This document shows positions 1-8,649 of a DNA stretch of 64,000 bases, in pieces. This DNA comes from Pseudoduganella albidiflava (GTDB taxonomy: Bacteria > Pseudomonadota > Gammaproteobacteria > Burkholderiales > Burkholderiaceae_D), in the NCBI RefSeq assembly GCF_004322755.1, contig NZ_CP036401.1:4836001-4900000 (forward strand). The letters are read 5' to 3'. The stretch's first letter is position 1, and each line of letters starts with the position of its first letter. The notes beneath the pieces are model-generated. The model ran no database searches and was not told the DNA's origin. It saw only the letters and a program-made list of their open reading frames with translations. The translations under genes were made by a program, and so were the position numbers.

Positions 1-530
1 GCGACATGGGCTGCGACAAGATCCAGGGCTACCTGTTCAGCCGCCCGCTGCCGGTGGACGAGCTGTCCGTGCTGCTGCTCGAACAACGGATGCTGGCGAC
101 CGTGGCGCTGCCGCCGCCGGCTGCCCGCACGCTGCTGCTGGTCGACGACGAACCTGGCGTGCTGCATGCGCTGGAGCGGGCATTCCGGCGCGAAGGCTAC
201 CGGGTGCTGCTGGCCAGCAGCGGGCGCCAGGCGCTGGAGCTGTTGGCCAGCAACGACGTGCAGGTGGTGCTGTCGGACCAGCGCATGCCGCACATGGACG
301 GCACGGAACTCCTGGCGCGGGTGCGCGAGCTGCATCCGCATACGGTGCGGATGATCCTGTCGGGCTATGCGGACGTGGCCAGCATCCAGCAGGCCATCGA
401 CCGGGGCGCGATCCACAAGTTCCTCGGCAAGCCCTGGGACGACACCGAGCTGCGCGCGGCGGTGCGCGAAGCGTTCGACCTGGCGCAGGCGCGACACCCC
501 GTGGTACCGGTGGGCACGGCCGACCGATAA
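1..530 (+). CDS. C-terminal part of an EAL-domain/response-regulator protein (5' end outside window)
   Basis: The reading frame is open to the left edge, so the true start lies outside the window. The first residues (GCDKIQGYLFSRPLP) match the end of EAL cyclic-di-GMP phosphodiesterase domains. A short linker then leads into a complete receiver (REC) domain: acidic pair in LLLVDDEP, phospho-acceptor Asp in VVLSDQRMP, Ser in ILSGYAD and Lys in FLGKPW. The SDQRMP...RMILSGYAD...KPWDD signature is typical of receivers paired with c-di-GMP or HD-GYP outputs. A role in c-di-GMP signalling is inferred; only the receiver is fully visible. There is a stop and then about 130 bp of non-coding sequence before the next gene. 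Confidence 0.8.
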   Translation, partial: DMGCDKIQGYLFSRPLPVDELSVLLLEQRMLATVALPPPAARTLLLVDDEPGVLHALERAFRREGYRVLLASSGRQALELLASNDVQVVLSDQRMPHMDGTELLARVRELHPHTVRMILSGYADVASIQQAIDRGAIHKFLGKPWDDTELRAAVREAFDLAQARHPVVPVGTADR

Positions 531-658
531 CCCGCGCAAGCGCTGCGATCACAATTTCGCGCAGGCCCGCGCGGCCGGCCCACGCACCCGGCGTTTTCGG
601 GTAAATTCCGGTGGATGAGCGCTCCCCGTTCAGCTTTCATTCAACTTACCGGACTACC

Positions 659-1537
659 ATGACACCGCAAAACCTGTGGCCGCTGGGCGCCGAACTGGGC
701 GAAGGCCCGGTCTGGATTCCCGAACAGAACCGCCTGTATTTCGTCAACCTGGTCGGCAACACGCTGCACGCGCTCGATGCCGACGGCACGCGCCACGCCT
801 GGCCGCTGCCGGACTACGTGTGCTGGCTGATTCCCCGCAAGGATGGCGACGGCTACATGGCCGGCCTGCGCGACGGCATCGTGCGGCTCTGGCTCGATTC
901 CGCATCGGCCACCCCGCGCTTCGAGTACCTGCACCGCCTGCCCGGCGCCGATACCGGCATCCGCCTGAACGACGCGAAGGCCGACGCGGCGGGCCGCATC
1001 TGGGCCGGCTCGATGAACGCACGCGACGTGAGCCGCGCGGACGGCAAGCTGTTCCGGCTCGACCCGGATGGCAGCCTGCACGTCGCGCTGCCCGAGTACC
1101 ACATCTGCAACGGCCCCACGTTCAGCCTGGACGGCCGCACCATGTACCACAACGACAGCTTCCTGAACCGCACCTACGCCTACGCGGTGAACGCCGACGG
1201 CAGCCTGGGCGCGCCGGCGCTGTGGCGCCAGTTCGGCGAAGGCGAAGGCTCGCCCGATGGCACGACGGTGGACAGCGAGGATTGCGTGTGGATCGCCCAG
1301 TGGGGCGGCGCTCGCGTGTGCCGCTACAGCCCCTCGGGCGAACTGCTGGCAACCATCCCCATGCCGGTCAACCAGCCATCGTCCGTGGCGTTCGGCGGCG
1401 CGGACCTGAAGACGCTGTACATCACCAGCGCCTGGCAGGGCTTCGATGCGGCCGCGCGGGACGCCGATCCGCAGGCGGGTGCGCTGTTCTCCGTGCAGCT
1501 CGACGTGGCCGGCGTGCCGGTGGCCCGCTTCGGCTGA
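659..1537 (+). CDS. SMP-30/gluconolactonase-family protein
   Basis: A 292-residue six-bladed beta-propeller of the SMP-30/gluconolactonase/LRE family, which hydrolyses sugar lactones using one divalent metal. The expected ligand regions are present: Glu in LGEGPVW near the N-terminus, Asn/Asp in RLNDAKADAAGRIWAGSM, NGPTFSLDGRTMYHNDS, and the late PDGTTVDSEDCVWIA strand. An in-frame GTG at 611 would add 16 residues with no family similarity, so the ATG at 659, just before the first propeller strand, is preferred. There is no signal peptide, so the protein should be cytosolic. The substrate (gluconolactone, arabinonolactone, other) cannot be told from sequence. It stands alone, with no sugar-catabolic neighbours. 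Confidence 0.85.
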   Translation: MTPQNLWPLGAELGEGPVWIPEQNRLYFVNLVGNTLHALDADGTRHAWPLPDYVCWLIPRKDGDGYMAGLRDGIVRLWLDSASATPRFEYLHRLPGADTGIRLNDAKADAAGRIWAGSMNARDVSRADGKLFRLDPDGSLHVALPEYHICNGPTFSLDGRTMYHNDSFLNRTYAYAVNADGSLGAPALWRQFGEGEGSPDGTTVDSEDCVWIAQWGGARVCRYSPSGELLATIPMPVNQPSSVAFGGADLKTLYITSAWQGFDAAARDADPQAGALFSVQLDVAGVPVARFG

Positions 1538-1646
1538 AAGCCGGTTGAAACCCGGCCGGCGCCTCTACCACAAGCAAGACGTCGCGCCGGGCCGGCCGGC
1601 ATAAGATACGGGGGCTATACCAACCAACCCTGTGGAGGAGATCGCG

Positions 1647-2069
1647 ATGAAGACGAACGGTTCGGCTGTCTGGTCCGGCGGTATCAAGGATGGCAAGGGC
1701 GCCATCAGCAGCCAGAGCGGCGCATTGAAGGAGTACCCGTACGGCTTTGCCAGCCGTTTCGAAGGCAAGCCGGGTACCAATCCCGAGGAACTGATCGGCG
1801 CGGCCCATGCCGGCTGCTTCACGATGGCGCTGTCGCTGATCCTCGGCGAAGCGGGCCTGACGGCCGAGAAGATGGACACCCGGGCCGACGTCACGCTGGA
1901 AAAACAGGACGACGGCTTCGCCATCACCGCCGTGCACCTGACCTTGCAGGCGAAGATCCCCGGTGCCGACGAGGCGAAATTCCAGGAACTGGCGGCCAAG
2001 GCAAAGGCCGGCTGCCCCGTGTCGAAATTGCTGAAGGCGGACATCACGCTGGAAGCCACGCTGCTGTAA
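1647..2069 (+). CDS. osmC: OsmC-type organic hydroperoxide reductase
   Basis: A 140-residue thiol peroxidase of the OsmC subfamily. It reduces organic hydroperoxides in the cytoplasm through a reactive Cys pair. Both cysteines are in conserved motifs: EELIGAAHAGCF (peroxidatic) and KAGCPVSKLLKA (resolving). PYGFASRFEGKPGTNPEELIG closely resembles E. coli OsmC, which fixes the subfamily better than a generic Ohr call. The start is the ATG at 1647, with GGAGGA 8 nt upstream; an in-frame GTG at 1632 overlaps that ribosome-binding site. The gene is monocistronic and converges on the antiporter gene. No OhrR regulator is adjacent. Confidence 0.92.
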   Translation: MKTNGSAVWSGGIKDGKGAISSQSGALKEYPYGFASRFEGKPGTNPEELIGAAHAGCFTMALSLILGEAGLTAEKMDTRADVTLEKQDDGFAITAVHLTLQAKIPGADEAKFQELAAKAKAGCPVSKLLKADITLEATLL

Positions 2070-2136
2070 GGCGGTGCGCGGCGAGCGCCCTGTCACTTGC
2101 TGCTGCTTAGATAAGCCCACCCCAAGTGCAAATTCC

Positions 2137-2163
2137 GGGGTCAGACCCGGCGGGTCTGACCCC
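2137..2163. repeat. GGGGTCAGACCC inverted repeat (REP-type palindrome)
   Basis: A perfect 12-bp inverted repeat, GGGGTCAGACCC and GGGTCTGACCCC, with a 3-nt spacer in the convergent gap between osmC and the antiporter gene. Palindromes of this sequence recur in many beta- and gammaproteobacterial genomes as REP elements linked to RAYT (Y1-family) transposases. No such transposase lies in this window. It could also act as a bidirectional terminator here. Confidence 0.7.
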
Positions 2164-2230
2164 TGCCCTTCGCTGTTGGGGTGAATGCATGCGCTTTCAA
2201 AGTGCCGGCAGCGCCTGACTTGACGGCATT

Positions 2231-2248
2231 GGAGCCTGTCACCGTTTC
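2231..2248. repeat. Half-site of the GGTGCCTGTCACC repeat family
   Basis: GGAGCCTGTCACCGTTTC differs by one base in its 13-bp core from the GGTGCCTGTCACC arm of the palindromes at 32.4-34.8 kb. It lies 15 bp beyond the stop of the antiporter gene. No opposing arm is visible, so it looks like a degenerate single arm. Confidence 0.5.
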
Positions 2249-2262
2249 TCACGCAGCAGCCT

Positions 2263-4005
2263 TCACTCCCCCGCCCGTGGCGCCCCGCCATCCTCCGGCG
2301 CCAGCCTGGCCAGCCGTTCCGAACGCTCCACGCCGATGTGGAAGCTGGCGGCGCCCTCGGGCATGCCGGCAGCGCCAAGGGCGAAATGGGCCAGCTGCAG
2401 GCCCGACTCCACCGTTTCCGAAATCACTCCGCTGGCGCCGGCATCCTTCAGCAGGCGGGCGTGCTTTTCATCGCGCGCACGGGCGAAGATCGGGATCGAC
2501 GGATACTGCCGGCGCAGCGCGTGCGTTGCCTGCAAGGCCGCCTTCGGGTCGTCCATGGTCAGTACCACGCCGGCGGACCGGCCGACACCGAGCCGCGCCA
2601 TCATGTCCGGCATCGACGCGTCGCCCGAGAACACGTTCGATGCGCCATCCCTGCCGGCCGCCGCGAGCTGGTGGTCGCGTTCCACCGCCACGCAGGCGAT
2701 GCCCTGCCGCGCCAGCACGTCCGCCACCAGCCGCCCCACCCTGCCGTAGCCGCCGATGATGACGTGGCCGGCGCGGTGCGCATGCTCCGCCGGATCGGGC
2801 ACGGCACCACCGGCGTTCGCCGCGCCGCGCCCGATGCGCGCGCCCAGCGCGGCGGCACCGGGCGCGACGAGCATGCTGGCGGTCACCAGCACCAGCATGA
2901 ACTGGCCGGTCGGGCCGGCCAGCAGCCCGGCACCGACCGCATAGCCGAGGATGATGAAGGCGAACTCGCCGCCCTGCCCCATCAGCAGGCCGGCCTGCGC
3001 GGCCTGGCGCCAGCCGAGCCGGCGCAGCACCAGCGCCACCACGCCCCCCTTCACGCACACCAGGCCGATCACCGACAGCGGCAGCAGCAGCGGATACTGC
3101 GCCACCGTGCGCAAGTCCAGTTCCATGCCCACCGCCATGAAGAACATGCCCATCAACAGGCCGCGGAACGGTTCGACGATGATCTCGACTTCGTACTGGA
3201 ATTCCGTATCGGCCAGCAGCAGCCCGGCCAGCAGCGCGCCCAGCGCCATCGACAGCCCGGCCGCCGCGGTGGCCGCCGCCACGCCCAGCGTCAGCAGCAG
3301 GATCAGCGCCACGAACACTTCGGGCTGGCGCTGCACGGCGAATGCGGTGAACAGCGGGCGCGCCAGGCGGCGCCCCGCCACGTAGACCAGCGCAATGGTG
3401 GCGGCGGCCTTGGCCACCGCAAGCAGCAGGGTCCACCACAATGCCCCGCCGGTGCTGCCGGCCAGGCCCTCGACGAGGATCAGCACCGGCACCACGGCCA
3501 GGTCCTGCAGCATCAGGATGCCGAAACAGGCCTGCCCCAGCGGCGTGGCCAGCGTACCGGCGCGGCCCAGCAGCTGCATGACGACGGCGGTGGACGACAT
3601 CGCCAGCGTGATGCCGATCGTCAGCGCCGGCGCGGCGGGGTTGCCGAAGGCGAAGGCGATCGCGCCGATCGCCACCGCCGTCAGCACCAGCTGCAGCACG
3701 CCGCTGCCGAACACGTCGCGCCGCAGCGCCCAGATGCGCGCCGGCGACAGTTCCAGGCCGATCATGAACATCAGGAACAGGATGCCCAGCTCGCCGAACA
3801 TCTTGACGCCCTCGACGTCGTGGAAGGTGATGTCGGCCAGCCACGGCAGGCCGGCGGCCCAGGTGCCCAGGCCATGGGGGCCGAAGCACAGCCCCACCAG
3901 CAGGAAGCCCGGCATCTGGCTGATGCGCAGGCGCTGCAGCAGGGGCACGGCCAGCCCGGCCAGCAGCAGGAACAGCAGGGCTTCGCGAAGGTCGGAGATC
4001 GTCAT
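2263..4005 (-). CDS. CPA2-family K+(Na+)/H+ antiporter with C-terminal RCK (TrkA-N) domain
   Basis: A 580-residue inner-membrane protein. About 12-13 hydrophobic segments (residues 1-380) form a Na+/H+-exchanger fold, followed by a TrkA-N domain from about residue 410 with the Rossmann motif HVIIGGYGRVG. This is the architecture of KefB/KefC, which exchange K+ for H+ under glutathione control. The conserved GxxLGP-like start (FLLVGLCFGPHGLG) and the Asp-bearing LLLADTEFQYEVE segment fit the family. No KefG/KefF-type ancillary subunit is adjacent, so glutathione gating is not established. The ATG at 4005 opens directly into the first membrane helix. Confidence 0.88.
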   Translation of the reverse strand: MTISDLREALLFLLLAGLAVPLLQRLRISQMPGFLLVGLCFGPHGLGTWAAGLPWLADITFHDVEGVKMFGELGILFLMFMIGLELSPARIWALRRDVFGSGVLQLVLTAVAIGAIAFAFGNPAAPALTIGITLAMSSTAVVMQLLGRAGTLATPLGQACFGILMLQDLAVVPVLILVEGLAGSTGGALWWTLLLAVAKAAATIALVYVAGRRLARPLFTAFAVQRQPEVFVALILLLTLGVAAATAAAGLSMALGALLAGLLLADTEFQYEVEIIVEPFRGLLMGMFFMAVGMELDLRTVAQYPLLLPLSVIGLVCVKGGVVALVLRRLGWRQAAQAGLLMGQGGEFAFIILGYAVGAGLLAGPTGQFMLVLVTASMLVAPGAAALGARIGRGAANAGGAVPDPAEHAHRAGHVIIGGYGRVGRLVADVLARQGIACVAVERDHQLAAAGRDGASNVFSGDASMPDMMARLGVGRSAGVVLTMDDPKAALQATHALRRQYPSIPIFARARDEKHARLLKDAGASGVISETVESGLQLAHFALGAAGMPEGAASFHIGVERSERLARLAPEDGGAPRAGE

Positions 4006-4089
4006 GCCTGAAGTTTACGTCAACCGGGCCGCGCCACGGCATACAATCGGGCCTTCGCCCATCCGGGTCCTCACCAGAAAGGAAGCTTC

Positions 4090-5838
4090 ATGCCAAGCAC
4101 CGGCCGCCTTGCCACCCTGACCGCCCTGCTCCTGTGCAGCGCGCTTGCCACCGCCGCTCCCGCCTGGGTCGCGAAGAGCGACGCCCTTGCGCAACCCGTG
4201 CTGCAGGATGCCGGCAGGTACCTGCCCGAGAACGCGTCGTCGCTGGGCAGCGAGGAATTCGATGCCGATGTCGCCGATTTCAAGCCGCGCAACTACGAAC
4301 GCGAGCTGGCGGATGCGCAAAAACGCCTAGCATCGCTGCGCCAGCTGCGCACCGCCGAAACGGACCCGAAGGTGCGCCAGGACCTCGACATCCTGATCGA
4401 CTCGCGCACCAAGAAGATCGCCACGATGAAGCTGGAGCGCCAGTACCTGCTGACCCACGTGAACGTGGCGGAGCTGATGTACGGTGGCCTGCAGGCGCTG
4501 CTCGACCCGCGCAACAAGCCGGAGCGGCAGAAGGCCGCGCTGGTGCGCCTGAAACGCTATGCCGGCAGTGAACAGGGCTACACCCCGCTGGCCACGCTGG
4601 CGCGCCAGCGTGGCGAGGAACAACTGGCGCGCAAGGGGCTGATCGGCCCGTACGTGGCCGAGATCGAGGATGGCCTGAACAACAATCCCACTTACCTCGA
4701 CGGCATCGCCGAACTGTTCAAGGCCGCGAAACTGACTGGCTGGGAGGCCGATTTCGCCACGCTGAAACAGCAGGTGAAAGCCTATGACGACTGGACCCGC
4801 GCCAGCGTCCTGCCCCGCGCCCGCAAGGAGGTAAGGCTGCCGGCGGCGCTGTACGCGGACCGCCTCGTCAACGTGGGCGTGGATATCGCGCCGGAACAGA
4901 TGATCGAGCGCGCCAGCTTCGATTTCCAGGAATTGCGCGACCAGATGCAGGTGGTCGCCGCCACCGTCGCCGCGCAGCGCAAGCTGCCGTCGGCCGACTA
5001 CCGAGACGTGATCCGGGAATTGAAGAAGACCTCGATCCCGGCCGACCAGCTGCTGCCCTATTACCGCAAGCGCGTGCAGGAAATCGAGGAAATCATCCGC
5101 AAGCACGATATCGTGGCATTGCCCGAGCGGGCGCCGAACATCCGCACCGCCACCAATGCCGAGGCGGCCGCCACGCCGGCGCCGTTCATGAGCCCTCCCC
5201 GCCTGATCGGCAACACCGGCGAATACGGCGAGTTCGTGATTCCGCTGTCGAACCCGAAATCGAAGGGCAAGATGGACGACTTCGATTACGAGGCGATGGC
5301 GTGGACGCTGTCGGCGCACGAGGCGCGCCCCGGCCACGAACTGCAGTTCGCCTCGATGGTGGAACAGGGCATGTCGATCGCGCGCGCCAACTTCGCCTTC
5401 AACAGCACCAACGTGGAAGGCTGGGGCCTGTATTCGGAAGCGCTGATGCTGCCCCACATGCCCCCGGAAAGCCAGCTGGTGTCGCTGCAGATGCGGCTGC
5501 TGCGGATGGCGCGGGCGATGCTCGATCCGGCGGTCAACCTGGGCCGCATGACGCCGGAACAGGCCAAGGCCTTCCTGATGCGTGAAGTGGTGCTGTCCGA
5601 ACCGTTCGCACAGTCGGAGGTGGACCGCTACTCGTACCGCTCGCCGGGCCAGGCCACCTCGTACTACTACGGCTACGTGAAGCTGCGCGCGCTGCGCACG
5701 CTGGCCGAGATCGAACTGGGCGACAAGTTCCGGCAAAAGGAATTCAACGACTTCGTCATCGCCCAGGGCATCCTGCCGCCGGACCTGCTGAAGGCGGCGG
5801 TGATGCAGGACTTCATCGCTCCGCGGAAGACGCGCTGA
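4090..5838 (+). CDS. Secreted DUF885-family protein (putative metallopeptidase)
   Basis: A 582-residue protein with an N-terminal Sec signal peptide (TLTALLLCSALATAAPA), so exported. The rest matches the DUF885 family: long helical N-terminal half, then a conserved HEARPGHE motif (about residues 410-417) and GWGLYSEAL about 35 residues later. The two motifs resemble the HExxH and Glu/Tyr elements of gluzincin-type peptidases, so zinc hydrolysis is plausible but unproven for the family. The start has AAAGGAAG about 8 nt upstream, and a TACAAT -10-like box lies at 4042-4047. Its 3' end overlaps the convergent gene on the other strand by 26 bp. Confidence 0.8.
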   Translation: MPSTGRLATLTALLLCSALATAAPAWVAKSDALAQPVLQDAGRYLPENASSLGSEEFDADVADFKPRNYERELADAQKRLASLRQLRTAETDPKVRQDLDILIDSRTKKIATMKLERQYLLTHVNVAELMYGGLQALLDPRNKPERQKAALVRLKRYAGSEQGYTPLATLARQRGEEQLARKGLIGPYVAEIEDGLNNNPTYLDGIAELFKAAKLTGWEADFATLKQQVKAYDDWTRASVLPRARKEVRLPAALYADRLVNVGVDIAPEQMIERASFDFQELRDQMQVVAATVAAQRKLPSADYRDVIRELKKTSIPADQLLPYYRKRVQEIEEIIRKHDIVALPERAPNIRTATNAEAAATPAPFMSPPRLIGNTGEYGEFVIPLSNPKSKGKMDDFDYEAMAWTLSAHEARPGHELQFASMVEQGMSIARANFAFNSTNVEGWGLYSEALMLPHMPPESQLVSLQMRLLRMARAMLDPAVNLGRMTPEQAKAFLMREVVLSEPFAQSEVDRYSYRSPGQATSYYYGYVKLRALRTLAEIELGDKFRQKEFNDFVIAQGILPPDLLKAAVMQDFIAPRKTR

Positions 5839-6787
5839 CCGGCACCTGCACGGCCTTCGGCTGCGGCGCGCGGCCGCCGTGGCGGATGCCGGCGGCTTCC
5901 AGTTCCGCCAGCATCGCCGGCGCGTAGGCCGCGTTCAGCGCGGCCGCGGGATACTGGTACAGGCCGCCGTGCTCGGGCGCCAGCGGCGCCGCCCTGGCCA
6001 GCACGGCTTCGGCGGCGGTCCACAGCCGCTGCACATGGGCCATCATCTTCTTGCGGGCGACGAGCCGCTTCCAGGCATCCGGATCGGCGGCGCGCAATGC
6101 CTTCAGGTAGGCGGCCGTGTAGAGCATGAAGTCGGCCATGCCGCCGATATTGCCGTTGATCGAATTAGCCCGCGCCGCCATGGCGCGGTACACGGGCGTG
6201 TCGGCAAGGGCCACCTCGAACTCGGCGCCGGCCACGTGGGCATTGAGTTCATCGATGAGGGGGAAGAAATCGCCCCGGTTGACGTTGCGGTTGCCGAAGT
6301 AGACGGCATAGCGGCCATTCGGCTGGGCCTTGATGTCGGCCGGGATTTCACTGTCCGCCAGCACGAAGCCGGGCGCCTGGCCGCGCACGTAGTCGGTCAC
6401 GTGGATCTCGCCGCGGAAATGGAAGACGGCGCGATTGCCGTGGCAGGCGGACAGCGCGAAGTCGAGCATGTGGTTCGCTTCGTGGAATGCCGTCAGCAGC
6501 GCCTGCAGGTCCATCGAGGCGGCATTGCGGATCCACCACATCACCTGCGGCTGGGCCGCGTTGAACAGCGGCCGCACCGAGGCGTATTCGGGCGCCGCCA
6601 GCAGGGCCGCCATGGCCGCCGTGTCGTTGCCCGGTGCCTGGGCGGGATCGTCCTTGCAGACTTCGCGGCCGGGCATCTTCTGCGGGCCGGCCGGCTCGAA
6701 CACGACCGGCATGTGGCCGGTCGCCATGCCGACCTGCGCCGTGCCGGCGCAGCATGCAGCGAACAGCAGGCCGGCCAGCGTCTTCAT
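5813..6787 (-). CDS. Secreted hypothetical protein with HExxH motif
   Basis: A 324-residue protein that I do not recognise as a named family. The N-terminus (MKTLAGLLFAACCAGTAQVG) is a signal peptide, and the ATG at 6787 is chosen for that reason; an upstream in-frame ATG at 6838 would put 17 unrelated residues before it. Residues 102-106 read HEANH, the HExxH zinc-binding pattern, preceded by an aliphatic helix. DELNAHVAGAEFE lies about 80 residues later and could supply a third ligand. It may therefore be an exported zinc peptidase, which is inference. It starts 7 bp after the riboflavin synthase stop and may be cotranscribed with ribD. Confidence 0.65.
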   Translation of the reverse strand: MKTLAGLLFAACCAGTAQVGMATGHMPVVFEPAGPQKMPGREVCKDDPAQAPGNDTAAMAALLAAPEYASVRPLFNAAQPQVMWWIRNAASMDLQALLTAFHEANHMLDFALSACHGNRAVFHFRGEIHVTDYVRGQAPGFVLADSEIPADIKAQPNGRYAVYFGNRNVNRGDFFPLIDELNAHVAGAEFEVALADTPVYRAMAARANSINGNIGGMADFMLYTAAYLKALRAADPDAWKRLVARKKMMAHVQRLWTAAEAVLARAAPLAPEHGGLYQYPAAALNAAYAPAMLAELEAAGIRHGGRAPQPKAVQVPVSASSAER

Positions 6788-6794
6788 CGGCCGG

Positions 6795-7421
6795 TCAGCC
6801 CTGTACGTCTTTACCGACCGACAGCATGCGCTCGACATACCGGGCGATCAGGTCGATCTCCAGGTTCACCTTGCCGTCCACCTTCAGGTGCTTCAGCGTG
6901 GTGACCTGGATCGTGTGCGGGATCAGGTTGATCGAGAAGCGGCAGCCGCCGGCGACATCCTCCACCCGGTTGACGGTCAGCGATACCCCGTTGACGACGA
7001 TCGAGCCCTTGAACGCCAGGTACTTGCCCAGCGCGGCCGGGGCTTCGACGACCAGTTCCCACGATTCGCCGACCGGTTCGAACTTGCGCACGATGCCCAG
7101 GCCATCGACGTGGCCGGACACCAGGTGGCCGCCCAGGCGTTCATGCAGGGTCAGCGCCTTTTCCAGGTTGACCTCGCCCACGCTGTCCAGGCCCGCGGTG
7201 CAGTTCAGGCTTTCGCGCGACACGTCGACGGCGAAGCTGTCCGCGGTTTTCTCCACCACGGTCATGCAGGCGCCGTTGATGGCGATCGAGTCGCCCAGCG
7301 CCACGTCGGCCAGCGGCAGGCCGCCGGCATCGATCACGAGGCGCACGCCGGCGTCATGGCCGCCGGGCAGCGGGGTTACGGATGCAATGTTGCCGACAGC
7401 GGCGACGATTCCAGTAAACAT
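6795..7421 (-). CDS. ribC: Riboflavin synthase, alpha chain
   Basis: A 208-residue enzyme that dismutates two 6,7-dimethyl-8-ribityllumazine molecules to riboflavin in the cytosol (also named ribE in some species). It has two tandem lumazine-binding repeats: the first begins MFTGIVAAVG and contains GDSIAINGACMTV, the second has GHLVSGHVDG and GSIVVNGVSLTV. Length and the MFTGIV start are canonical. It lies 28 bp downstream of ribD on the same strand, so the two pathway genes probably form one transcript. No FMN riboswitch was found upstream of ribD, where only 24 bp separate it from fimT. Confidence 0.96.
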   Translation of the reverse strand: MFTGIVAAVGNIASVTPLPGGHDAGVRLVIDAGGLPLADVALGDSIAINGACMTVVEKTADSFAVDVSRESLNCTAGLDSVGEVNLEKALTLHERLGGHLVSGHVDGLGIVRKFEPVGESWELVVEAPAALGKYLAFKGSIVVNGVSLTVNRVEDVAGGCRFSINLIPHTIQVTTLKHLKVDGKVNLEIDLIARYVERMLSVGKDVQG

Positions 7422-7449
7422 GGGTGCTCTTCTCTTTCCAATGAGTGTT

Positions 7450-8625
7450 CTAGTGTGGCTTGCCGGGGCTGCCGGCCTTGTCGACGAAGCGGGCCAGGAT
7501 GCGCAGGTCGTCGCCCACCATCTTCGCCTCGTGGAATTTCAACGGGTATTTCCCGGCCAGGTCGGCCAGCGCCGGCAACGCGAACATGCCCTGCGCATCG
7601 CCCAGCAGCGTAGGCGCCAGGTACAGCAGCAGTTCGTCGACGCAGCCTTCGCGCACCAGCGAGCCATTCAGTTTGGTGCCCGCCTCGACATGCAGCTCGT
7701 TGACCTGCCGCCGGGCCAGCTCGCGCATCAGCTCGGGCAAGTCGACCTTGCCGTCGGCATTCGGCAGCGTGAGGATTTCCGCCCCCGTGTCGCGCAACCG
7801 TGCTTCGCGTTCGTGGTCGGTCACGGCCGAGACGATCCACGTGCCGCCGCCCTGCAGGACGCGGGCGCCGGGGTCGATGTCGAGCCGGCTGTCGACCACG
7901 ATGCGGCGCGGCTGGCGCGGCGTCGAGACGGCCCGCACGTTCAGTTGCGGATCGTCCGCCTTCACGGTGCCGATACCGGTGAGGATCGCGCAGGCGCGGG
8001 CGCGCCAGGCATGGCCATCGTCGCGCGCGGCCGGGCCGGTGATCCACTGGCTGGCGCCGTTGTGCAGCGCCGTCATGCCGTCCAGGCTGGCCGCGCTTTT
8101 CATGCGCACCCATGGCAGCTGCCGCGTCATGCGAGAGAAAAAGCCGATGTTCAGTTCGCGGGCCTCATCCGCCAGCAGGCCGGACGATACCGCGATGCCG
8201 GCCTGGGCCAGCCGCGCCATGCCCTGCCCGGCCACCAGGGGATTCGGATCCTCCATCGCCGCCACCACGCGGCCCAGGCCGGACCGCACCAGCGCGTCGC
8301 AGCACGGCGGCGTGCGGCCGTAATGGCTGCACGGTTCCAGCGTCACGTAGGCGGTGGCGCCGCGCACGTCGAAACCGCGGCGCTGCGCATCCTTGAGTGC
8401 CTGGATTTCCGCGTGGTCCTGCCCGGCCGGCTGGGTGACGCCGGCGCCGATGACGAGGCCATCCTTCACGATGACGCAGCCGATGTGCGGATTCGGCGAG
8501 GTGGTGTACAGGCCCCGCTCCGCCCATTGCAGCGCAAGGCGCATGCCGGCCAGATCATCGGTGATGCGCTGGCCGGCCGGATCGTCCACGGCGGGGGCCG
8601 CGTTGTGAGCGTCGTTGCTTTCCAT
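7450..8625 (-). CDS. ribD: Bifunctional riboflavin biosynthesis deaminase/reductase RibD
   Basis: A 391-residue bifunctional enzyme for the second and third steps of riboflavin synthesis. The N-terminal cytidine-deaminase-like domain (about residues 25-170) carries the zinc motif HAEIQAL and EPCSHYGRTPPCC. The C-terminal NADPH reductase domain (about 175-380) begins near MKSAASLDGMTA and includes HVEAGTKLNGSL. The first 20 residues, rich in Asn and Ala, are an unusual extension before the domain. It sits between the minor-pilin operon (24-bp gap) and riboflavin synthase, and may depend on a promoter inside or upstream of the pilin genes. Confidence 0.96.
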   Translation of the reverse strand: MESNDAHNAAPAVDDPAGQRITDDLAGMRLALQWAERGLYTTSPNPHIGCVIVKDGLVIGAGVTQPAGQDHAEIQALKDAQRRGFDVRGATAYVTLEPCSHYGRTPPCCDALVRSGLGRVVAAMEDPNPLVAGQGMARLAQAGIAVSSGLLADEARELNIGFFSRMTRQLPWVRMKSAASLDGMTALHNGASQWITGPAARDDGHAWRARACAILTGIGTVKADDPQLNVRAVSTPRQPRRIVVDSRLDIDPGARVLQGGGTWIVSAVTDHEREARLRDTGAEILTLPNADGKVDLPELMRELARRQVNELHVEAGTKLNGSLVREGCVDELLLYLAPTLLGDAQGMFALPALADLAGKYPLKFHEAKMVGDDLRILARFVDKAGSPGKPH

Positions 8626-8649
8626 GGTCCGAAAAATAGTATGTTGCCA

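Noticed and set aside
2338..4011. A 557-codon open frame on the plus strand opposite the antiporter gene
   Set aside because: The composition is Gln/His/Arg-rich without motifs; the opposite strand encodes a membrane antiporter with an RCK domain.
8626..8649. An FMN riboswitch before ribD
   Set aside because: Only 24 bp separate fimT and ribD, too short for the aptamer, and no conserved FMN-aptamer words are present nearby.
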